Source: Pelotomaculum sp. (GTDB lineage Bacteria > Bacillota > Desulfotomaculia > Desulfotomaculales > Pelotomaculaceae). From it: DNA of 19,608 bases. Shown piece after piece: positions 14,214-19,608 of this stretch (position 1 is the stretch's first letter; the number at the start of each line of letters is the position of its first letter). Under the pieces are notes generated by a model. The model was not told where the DNA came from. It did no database searches and saw only the letters and a list, made by a program, of their open reading frames with translations. Position numbers and translations under genes: made by a program. The DNA is taken from contig JALHFC010000017.1 of assembly GCA_022839445.1 (NCBI GenBank), forward strand, positions 1,996 to 21,603, written 5' to 3'.

Positions 14214-15285
14214 CTATAATCCCGCGTCCCGCCGTAAAATTTCCGCCTTGTCCGTGCGCTCCCACGGCAGGTCCAGGTCGGTCCTCCCGAAGTGACCGTA
14301 AGAGGCGATCTGGGTGTAAATGGGACGGCGCAAGTCCAAATCCCTGATAATGGCTGCCGGGCGCAGGTCAAAATGCTCGCGCACCAGGTCCACCAATTTC
14401 GCATCGTCAACTTTCCCGGTGCCGAATGTTTCCACCATAATGGAGACCGGGCGGGCTACACCAATGGCATAGGCCACTTGAAACTCACATTTGTCGGCCA
14501 GCCCGGCCGCTACAATGTTTTTTGCAACATAGCGGGCGGCGTAGCTGGCGGAGCGGTCCACCTTGGTCGGGTCCTTTCCGGAGAAACACCCGCCGCCATG
14601 ACGGGCGATACCGCCATATGTGTCAACAATGATCTTCCGGCCGGTCAGCCCGGTATCCCCCTGCGGCCCGCCAACCACAAAGCGCCCGGTAGGGTTGACA
14701 AAAATCCTGGTCGAAGCGTCCATAAACTCCGGCGGGACAACAGGCGCGATTACTTTGGATGATGCTGGCAGGAAACAACAATTGTATCCACGCGCACCGG
14801 GCGGCCTTCCTCATATTCAACGGTCACCTGGGTTTTGCCGTCCGGGCGCAGGTAAGGCATAAGGTTGCTTTTCCGCACCTCGGCCAGGCGCCTCGCCAGG
14901 CGGTGGGCCAGGGCGATAGGCAGGGGCATCAATTCGGATGTTTCCCTCGTCGCGTAACCAAACATCATCCCCTGGTCCCCGGCGCCGGTTTTTTCCAACA
15001 GGTCTTCAACCACTTCGCTATCCCGTGTTTCAAACGCTTTGTCCACACCCCGGGCAATATCCGGGGACTGCTCGTCGATAGAAGTGATGACCGCGCATGT
15101 ATCGCAGTCGAAACCATATTTCGCCCTAGTGTAACCAATATCACAAACTGCAGCGTTTCACAGGCTACCCGGGCAAATGGATCTTCTCCCAAAATCGAAT
15201 CGAGCACCGCATCCGAAATTTGGTCGGCTACTTTGTCGGGATGCCCCTCAGTTACCGACTCCGAAGTAAATAACCGCCTACCCAT
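14214..15285 (-). pseudogene. metK: S-adenosylmethionine synthetase gene broken by two out-of-frame deletions
   Basis: MetK makes S-adenosylmethionine from methionine and ATP. The ATG at 15283-15285 (GGGGGGGGAC four bases upstream) starts a normal protein, MGRRLFTSESVTEGHPDKV to ARVACET. Then only 11 bases (15143-15153) remain where about 90 are expected, removing the segment that includes the GEIxTxxYVD strand. Reading resumes in another frame with DIGYTRAKYGFDCDTCAVIT and runs to VVSCQHHP. A second loss of about 40 bases at 14754-14755 shifts frame again, before VIAPVVPPEFMDASTR and the intact C-terminal domain to the TAG at 14214. The three fragments are highly conserved, including HGGGCFSGKDPTKVDRS. 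Promoter and terminator are intact, so the damage is recent or an assembly error. Deletion sizes are estimated against B. subtilis MetK from memory. Confidence 0.85.
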
Positions 15286-15308
15286 GTTTGTCCCCCCCCC
15301 TGCAATAT

Positions 15309-15337
15309 AAAAATCAAACCCCCGGGCCGGAGGTTTG
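15309..15337 (-). promoter_or_regulatory. Terminator-like hairpin in the metK leader
   Basis: CAAACCTCC (15329-15337, minus strand) pairs with GGGGGTTTG (15315-15323) around a GGCCC loop, with one T-G pair. ATTTTTAT follows at once. It lies between the metK promoter and start codon, where it would act as a transcription attenuator. Upstream TGGAACGGTCCA (15338-15349) can form a competing stem. The leader of about 60 bases is too short for an S-box (SAM-I) riboswitch, and none of its conserved elements is seen. Confidence 0.6.
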
Positions 15338-15351
15338 GACCGTTCCAGCAT

Positions 15352-15381
15352 ATTCTAACAAACTTCGCGCGTAACTGTCAA
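15352..15381 (-). promoter_or_regulatory. Strong sigma-A promoter for metK
   Basis: A perfect TTGACA (15376-15381), an 18-base spacer and TAGAAT (15352-15357) on the minus strand. Transcription would start near 15345. Confidence 0.8.
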
Positions 15382-15406
15382 TAAATCCCGAGTCCTTTAA
15401 TAGAAA

Positions 15407-15661
15407 TTATAAGGCACGCGCAACACTCTCCACTTCCACCAGGACGGTGTCCACACCCACCTTTTTTATATGATCCCAATGGACCACCACATCATTGCCG
15501 GCGCCAAAAATCCTAAAATACTTCTTTTCGCCCGACAGCACCAGCGAAAGGACCTTGCCGGTTTCCAGGTCGATGTAAACATCTTTTACCGGACCCAACT
15601 TGGCACCGTCCACAAGGTTGACAATATCCTTTAAGCCGAATTCGGAAACCTTAAATTGCAA
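15407..15661 (-). CDS. PRC-barrel domain protein, YlmC/YmxH family
   Basis: An 84-residue single PRC-barrel protein of the YlmC/YmxH group, which is common in spore-forming Firmicutes. The core reads FGLKDIVNLVDGAKLG, then VKDVYIDLETGKVLSLVL, as in the family. The function is poorly known. The TTG start (15659-15661) is chosen because AGGGGGTG lies about eight bases upstream and it gives MQFKVSEFGLKD, the usual family start; a longer frame to 15694 includes the ribosome binding site itself. The gene is 48 bases downstream of murJ, probably in one transcript, and is followed by the separate metK promoter. Confidence 0.88.
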   Translation of the reverse strand: MQFKVSEFGLKDIVNLVDGAKLGPVKDVYIDLETGKVLSLVLSGEKKYFRIFGAGNDVVVHWDHIKKVGVDTVLVEVESVARAL

Positions 15662-15709
15662 GACATAAACACCCCCTCCCACCAGCATATGCAAGAGAGG
15701 GCCATAGGG

Positions 15710-17269
15710 TCACTTCCCCAGCCGCCTGGCCACCGCCTCCCGCACCGCCTGCCACAGCAAGTGAGCTTCCCGGACTTTTAAAATAAAAATTGTCGCCGCA
15801 AAGACCGTTATACCCGCCGTTATAGCCAGGCATACCTGGATGGCCAGGCCCATAGTTCCTCCGGCCACCCCCGCCAGGGCAACGCTCACGTTATGACTGG
15901 TTACAGCCATAAGCGCTGAAGCAACCAAAACGGACAGTGTAAATTTTAGCAAACCGCCGCCGCTTCCTTCCGGTACTTTCCTTTTTAAAAAACAAAGCAA
16001 CAGGACCATGTAAGCCAGGTTCGCCAGGGAATTGGCAGCAGCCAGGCCACTATGCCGCATGCTCCCGATTAAAGCAAGGCATAAAACCAGGTTAACGAGG
16101 ACGGTAACGATACTCAGCTTAACCGGTGTGCGGGTGTCCTGGACGGCGTAGAAGCCCCTGGTTAGCAGTATTCCCGCAGCTTGACCGAGCATGCCGAAGG
16201 AATAAAATAAAAGGGCCGCGGCTGTCAACTCCAGCGAATTCTGGTCAAATTCCCCCCGCTTGAAAATCAGGGCAATGATCGGGAAGCGCAAGACCATTAA
16301 GCCAACACTAGCCGGAATGATTATAATAAATACCACTTTTAGCGAACTAACCACCGTATCATAAAACTTCCCCCGGTCCCCTTGCGCCGCCCGGATGGCC
16401 AGGGTAGGGAAAACCGCCGTTCCCAGGGCTAAAACAAAAAAACCCAGGGGAAACTGGATCAGCTTGTCCGCATAAACCAAAGAGGTGTAACTTCCCTCCG
16501 GCAGCGTCGAGGCTAATACCATGTTAATAAATACATTCGCCTGGTTTATAGCAATGCCCAGCGCTGCGGGCGCGGCCAGCCAGCAAACCTTCCTTACTCC
16601 CGGGCTCTTCAGGTCTATAGCCAGCCTGAACCGGAAGCCGGCCTTGTAGAGAGTCGGGAACTGGACTGCTGCCATGGCCACCATCGCCAGCGTCGTGCCC
16701 AGGGCTAGCCCGTGAATACCGTAAAGGCTACCCAGAGTCAAACAAAACACAATGATAAAAATGTTATTAACAGAACTGCTAAAGGCCGGCAGGCCGAAAA
16801 TATTATTGGCGTTTAAAAGGCCGGAAAACAACGAAGCCAGGCCGGAAAACACCATTAGAGGCAGGATCAGCCTGGCCAACTCTACCATCAACTCGGACTT
16901 AAAGCCCGTAAAGCCCGGCGCCACAAGTTTAACCAGCAAAGGCGCCCCGGCGATGCCGGTCAGGGCAAGCGCCAGATAAACCAGGGTAACCGCAACCATC
17001 AATGTGTTGAATACCTTCCAGGCCTCGCCCTTCTCACCCCTGGCGGCGTATTCGGTGAACACAGGCACTATTGCCGTCGCCAGCGCCCCGCTAATAATAT
17101 AAAAAATCATGTTGGGTATCTTTAAGGCGAACTGATAGGCGTCGTTGAAATCAGAGGTGCCGAGCTGGCCGGCAATTACCATATCCCTCACCAGTCCCAG
17201 CACCCTGGACATTAAATTAAAAAAAGCAATCAGAACTGTTGCCTTAAAAATAAATTTTCCAGTCGACAT
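15710..17269 (-). CDS. murJ: Lipid II flippase MurJ (MviN family)
   Basis: A 519-residue polytopic membrane protein of the MOP exporter superfamily that moves lipid II across the membrane for peptidoglycan synthesis. The N-terminus is characteristic: FFNLMSRVLGLVRDMVIAG, then FNDAYQFALKIPN and GALATAIVPVF. Thirteen to fourteen hydrophobic segments follow along the whole length, with ILLTRGFYAVQDTRTPVKLS near residue 365. The ATG (17267-17269) follows GAGGGA at a short spacing. Full length, no anomalies. Other MOP family members transport polysaccharide units, but the N-terminal motif favours MurJ. Confidence 0.94.
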   Translation of the reverse strand: MSTGKFIFKATVLIAFFNLMSRVLGLVRDMVIAGQLGTSDFNDAYQFALKIPNMIFYIISGALATAIVPVFTEYAARGEKGEAWKVFNTLMVAVTLVYLALALTGIAGAPLLVKLVAPGFTGFKSELMVELARLILPLMVFSGLASLFSGLLNANNIFGLPAFSSSVNNIFIIVFCLTLGSLYGIHGLALGTTLAMVAMAAVQFPTLYKAGFRFRLAIDLKSPGVRKVCWLAAPAALGIAINQANVFINMVLASTLPEGSYTSLVYADKLIQFPLGFFVLALGTAVFPTLAIRAAQGDRGKFYDTVVSSLKVVFIIIIPASVGLMVLRFPIIALIFKRGEFDQNSLELTAAALLFYSFGMLGQAAGILLTRGFYAVQDTRTPVKLSIVTVLVNLVLCLALIGSMRHSGLAAANSLANLAYMVLLLCFLKRKVPEGSGGGLLKFTLSVLVASALMAVTSHNVSVALAGVAGGTMGLAIQVCLAITAGITVFAATIFILKVREAHLLWQAVREAVARRLGK

Positions 17270-17609
17270 TTAGTCCCTCGTCTCCCCGGGAATGACAAAT
17301 CAGAACAAATCTACCCTTTTAGCGCTCTGCAGGCTCAAAACTTACCCATGGCGGACACCATATGAAAATTCTACACGATTCTATGATTTCCTTTAAAATA
17401 AAACACTGCTCCTGAACACACAATCCTAATAGCTCATAAAAAAACACAGGCTCTCCCCCAATTTTTAAGGCTCGGCCTGCCGCAAGCGTTACTGTAATAT
17501 GATCAAATGCTTTCTTGATGGAAAAAGATTAAACGGGACGACCATCCGCCACGCCACATATTCCCGAGAGCTAATGCCAGGAACCATATGGCGCCTAATC
17601 GGTAAATAT
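17270..17609. other. Intergenic gap between murJ and the DUF421 gene
   Basis: Mostly empty. The only candidate is a minus-strand ORF at 17319-17447: GTG start with GGGGGAG five bases upstream, 42 residues, rich in Cys and Trp, starting MFFYELLGLCVQEQCFILKE and ending 50 bases before murJ. It has no recognisable family and could be chance. CCATATGG and CCATGG palindromes are present. No convincing terminator for the DUF421 gene and no clear murJ promoter were found. Confidence 0.4.
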
Positions 17610-18347
17610 CTACTGTGGCATTTTGCCCGGCAATCTGTCTGTAATATCCTGCACATAGTCGAGGTCATCCTGCTTCTTGTCCACAAACAAATTACCATCG
17701 CTATCCAGACTGGCGTAAAACACATCTTTTAGTGATTGTATGCCTTGTTTTTGCAACTCTCCCAGCAGCCAGTCCTCATCCAGGTTGTTTTGCTTTAGAT
17801 TCTGCCCGATGATCACCCCGTCCACCACCAGTTCAGAAGGAACACCCCGGTACGGTGTGGAGATATTGATATCCCTCGGCGTCACAGGCGTAGCTTGGCT
17901 TTTTAAAAGGACACTGAGCCGGCCGTTGGGCTCGGCAATGGCGTATTCCACCTCCGCTATATTAAAAGCCTTTTCTTGTCGTAGCTGTGATGTCAAATCG
18001 TCAACAGTGTAGCGCATTTTGCGCATATTCGCCTCTAATATTTTGCCGTTATGCACCACCACAGTGGGCTCATCGCTCAGCAACTTGTGCAGGGGCCGGT
18101 ACTTTATACCCGCCCACTGGGACGCAATGATCAATACCATAAATAAAATAAGCCCGAAAACGTAATACCCGGCGGGCTCACTTAACTGCGTGACCAGGCC
18201 GGCGGCAATCGACCCTATAACTATGCCGTTTATCCAATCGGCAATAGTCAACCCACCTGCTTGCGACTTTCCCACTAACCTTGTAATAAAAACCACGGCC
18301 AAAAAGGCGCCTACAGCCCTAATTATAATTTCCAAGTAAGGATTCAT
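17610..18347 (-). CDS. DUF421 family membrane protein (YetF-like)
   Basis: 245 residues with three N-terminal membrane segments (about 5-23, 35-55, 61-80), followed by a soluble DUF421 domain. That domain carries the typical run RPLHKLLSDEPTVVVHNGKI, then MRYTVDDLTSQLRQEKAFNI and AEVEYAIAEPNGRLSVLLK. Its function is unknown; homologues occur in several copies in Bacillus-type spore formers and within some mobile spoVA-type spore operons. The ATG at 18345-18347 is preferred because GGGGGGAG lies nine bases upstream; the ATG two codons earlier is only three bases from it. A single gene with no close same-strand neighbour. Confidence 0.9.
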   Translation of the reverse strand: MNPYLEIIIRAVGAFLAVVFITRLVGKSQAGGLTIADWINGIVIGSIAAGLVTQLSEPAGYYVFGLILFMVLIIASQWAGIKYRPLHKLLSDEPTVVVHNGKILEANMRKMRYTVDDLTSQLRQEKAFNIAEVEYAIAEPNGRLSVLLKSQATPVTPRDINISTPYRGVPSELVVDGVIIGQNLKQNNLDEDWLLGELQKQGIQSLKDVFYASLDSDGNLFVDKKQDDLDYVQDITDRLPGKMPQ

Positions 18348-18451
18348 AACCATAAACTCCCCCCAGTATAAATCTACAAAGATTATTTTGCCGGCGAAAG
18401 AGGCCGTTTATTCGTTTCCTAGGAGAATAATTATAACGATCTAAAATATTG

Positions 18452-18480
18452 TTGTAAATAATACCAATTGTGGGGATAAT
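18452..18480 (+). promoter_or_regulatory. Sigma-A promoter of the plus-strand island
   Basis: TTGTAA (18452-18457), a 17-base spacer and GATAAT (18475-18480), followed within 6 bases by AGGAGG and the TTG of the small ORF. The transcript would be almost leaderless upstream of the ribosome binding site. Confidence 0.6.
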
Positions 18481-18499
18481 ATAAAAAGGAGGGATTGTT

Positions 18500-18622
18500 T
18501 TGGATAAATCTAAAGCCTTAAAAAACCTCGGTAATCGCAGGAAAATGTTTGAAGATTACCTTCGCCAAGTTAAAAACAAAGCAAAAAAACCTGTTTTAAC
18601 TAAAAAGGAGCTATACCGGTAG
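18500..18622 (+). CDS. 40-residue basic ORF, possible antitoxin or its remnant
   Basis: A TTG start (18500-18502) sits seven bases after a perfect AGGAGG and ends at TAG 18620-18622. The product is short, Lys/Arg-rich and probably helical: MDKSKALKNLGNRRKMFEDY, ending KKPVLTKKELYR. I do not recognise a family. The DNA is visibly AT-richer than its surroundings, and the strand is opposite to every other gene, which suggests acquisition. It directly precedes a PIN-domain remnant in the same frame, the position an antitoxin would have. The TAG could also be a nonsense mutation within a formerly longer gene. Confidence 0.5.
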   Translation: MDKSKALKNLGNRRKMFEDYLRQVKNKAKKPVLTKKELYR

Positions 18623-18835
18623 ATTGGGCGGATAAAGACACAACATATTTTGACAAGGGCTAAAATGGCAGTTGAATACCGCGATTATCATATAGAAGAT
18701 TGTTATATAGCAGCTACCGCCATAGCATACAACCTGCCGCTTTACACTCCCAACCTTGGTGATTTCAAATATGTTTCGCACCCGGCATTAAAGATTATTA
18801 TTCCATATCAATACCAACCGGATACACAATATTAA
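18623..18835 (+). pseudogene. C-terminal remnant of a PIN-domain (VapC-like) toxin
   Basis: Reading on from the small ORF's stop codon, the frame gives IGRIKTQHILTRAKMAVEYR, then DYHIEDCYIAATAIAYNLPL and YTPNLGDFKYV. This matches the second half of VapC-type PIN ribonucleases, where an acidic residue precedes the AATA helix and an Asp follows the TxN strand. The N-terminal half, including the first catalytic Asp, is missing. Translation could begin at TTG 18650 or at ATG 18665 (AAGGG five bases upstream), but the product would lack the full active site. Probably a decayed type II toxin-antitoxin locus. Confidence 0.7.
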
Positions 18836-18885
18836 TTTTAGCTAAGAGCGTAAGTTTACTTATGTTTACGTGTTTAGGAACGACT

Positions 18886-19608
18886 TTAAGGCGCACCGGG
18901 CAAACCAACCGTTTCCCGTAGCCCTTTTTCCAAACTGTAGCGTGGGCGCCAGCCAAGCGCTTGACACGCCTTTTTGTTTGACAAGCGACTATGGACGATG
19001 TCCCCGGGGCGGGGCGCACAGTATACCGGCTCCAACTGGCTGCCGGTTATGCTTTGCAAAACGCGATAAAGTTGGTTTATGGACAGTCCGGCGCCTGTGC
19101 TTATGTTTAGGGTTGTCCCGCTACCCCTGTTTAGCGCCGCCAGGTTGGCAGCTACAACATCTTTGACAAAAATAAAATCCCGCGTCTGCCTGCCATCCCC
19201 AAAAATGTGCGGGCTTTCGCCACACAAAAGCCTGTCCACGAAAACAGCCACCACACCACCTTCCCCGGCAGCATCCTGGCGCGGGCCGTAGACGTTGGCA
19301 TAACGCAGGACCGTGCAGCTAATTCCGTAAACTTCGCTATAAATCTTTAAATAACTCTCCGCAGCAAGCTTGGAAGCGCCGTAAGGGGACTGGGGCGCCA
19401 CCGGGCTGTTCTCATCTAAGGGGAGAGCGACCGGAGCGCCGTATACCGCTGCCGTGGAGGCGTATATAACCTTGCTGACTTTGTAGCGGCGGCAAGCCTC
19501 CAGCAGGTTGATCACCCCGATAATGTTTGTTTCCGCGTCACCCAGCGGGTCTTTTAAAGAACGCTGCACATCCACCTGGGAGGCCTGGTGGATGATCACA
19601 TCCGGCCT
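18886..19608 (-). CDS. NAD-dependent sugar-nucleotide epimerase, UDP-glucose 4-epimerase type (N-terminus beyond window)
   Basis: The frame is open to the window edge (240 codons seen) and continues upstream as RPDVIIHQASQVDVQRSL. This is the extended short-chain dehydrogenase family. The catalytic Ser lies in YASTAAVYG and the Tyr-x3-Lys pair in SPYGASKLAAE; RYANVYGPRQ and FGDGRQTRDFIFVKDVV are typical of bacterial GalE-like enzymes. The Rossmann GxxGxxG motif lies outside the window. Such enzymes make UDP-galactose or related sugars for surface polysaccharides. Substrate specificity cannot be read from this part, so no gene symbol is given. The TAA stop at 18886 faces the plus-strand toxin remnant 50 bases away. 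Confidence 0.93.
   Translation of the reverse strand, partial: RPDVIIHQASQVDVQRSLKDPLGDAETNIIGVINLLEACRRYKVSKVIYASTAAVYGAPVALPLDENSPVAPQSPYGASKLAAESYLKIYSEVYGISCTVLRYANVYGPRQDAAGEGGVVAVFVDRLLCGESPHIFGDGRQTRDFIFVKDVVAANLAALNRGSGTTLNISTGAGLSINQLYRVLQSITGSQLEPVYCAPRPGDIVHSRLSNKKACQALGWRPRYSLEKGLRETVGLPGAP

Noticed and set aside
15286..15406. SAM riboswitch upstream of metK
   Set aside because: The leader is only about 60 bases and lacks the S-box conserved helices; only a terminator-like hairpin is present.
17489..17732. Short ORFs on both strands around the end of the DUF421 gene
   Set aside because: They are other-frame readings of the DUF421 coding region and its flank without start signals or motifs.
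18354..18430. Sporulation sigma-G-like promoter for the DUF421 gene (GAATA, 18 bases, CAAAATA)
   Set aside because: One mismatch in a short degenerate consensus is expected by chance, and no second line of evidence was seen.

Overview
The window looks like chromosome from a spore-forming, Gram-positive clostridial organism of the Desulfotomaculum/Pelotomaculum (Peptococcaceae) type. This is inferred from the gene order (secA-prfB, then ftsE-ftsX-M23 peptidase-S41 protease-PDZ membrane protein), the protein sequences, strong AGGAGG-type ribosome binding sites, frequent TTG and GTG starts, and dispersed hairpin repeats of a kind common in that group. Almost every gene is on the minus strand, so the biological reading order runs from the right end to the left end. 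No tRNA, rRNA, CRISPR array or intact mobile element was seen.

Right end (about 19.6 to 17.3 kb): a partial sugar-nucleotide epimerase; an AT-rich plus-strand island with a promoter, a 40-residue ORF and the C-terminal half of a PIN-domain (VapC-like) toxin, probably a decayed toxin-antitoxin locus; then a DUF421 membrane protein. Next (17.3 to 14.2 kb) come the lipid II flippase gene murJ, a small PRC-barrel protein of the YlmC/YmxH type, and metK. metK keeps a strong promoter, a leader hairpin and a terminator, but its coding region carries two separate out-of-frame deletions and cannot encode a normal S-adenosylmethionine synthetase as given. This is the most surprising observation in the window.

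Middle (14.1 to 9.7 kb): a small membrane-anchored protein resembling part of a GT2 glycosyltransferase, a multi-pass GAF-GGDEF diguanylate cyclase, comFC, a cold-shock protein gene with a hairpin at the predicted 5' end of its mRNA and two abutting perfect DnaA boxes upstream, and the long-form ribosome hibernation factor hpf. Three unrelated inverted-repeat elements in intergenic spaces here and further left look like members of dispersed repeat families.

Left half (9.6 to 0 kb): secA has a strong promoter and a possible 31-codon leader ORF overlapping its start. It is followed by prfB, which has the classical programmed +1 frameshift at an in-frame TGA. After a 400-base gap with a promoter come ftsE and ftsX (overlapping) and a coiled-coil M23 endopeptidase, the division-associated module in which FtsEX controls a peptidoglycan hydrolase. 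A terminator closes this operon. A separately promoted S41 C-terminal processing protease and a PDZ-containing membrane protein, cut by the window edge, follow.

Most of the window is ordinary housekeeping DNA. The items worth a second look are the broken metK and its leader hairpin, the tandem DnaA boxes, the possible secA leader peptide, the His-to-Asp change at a zinc-ligand position of the M23 peptidase, and the toxin-antitoxin remnant.
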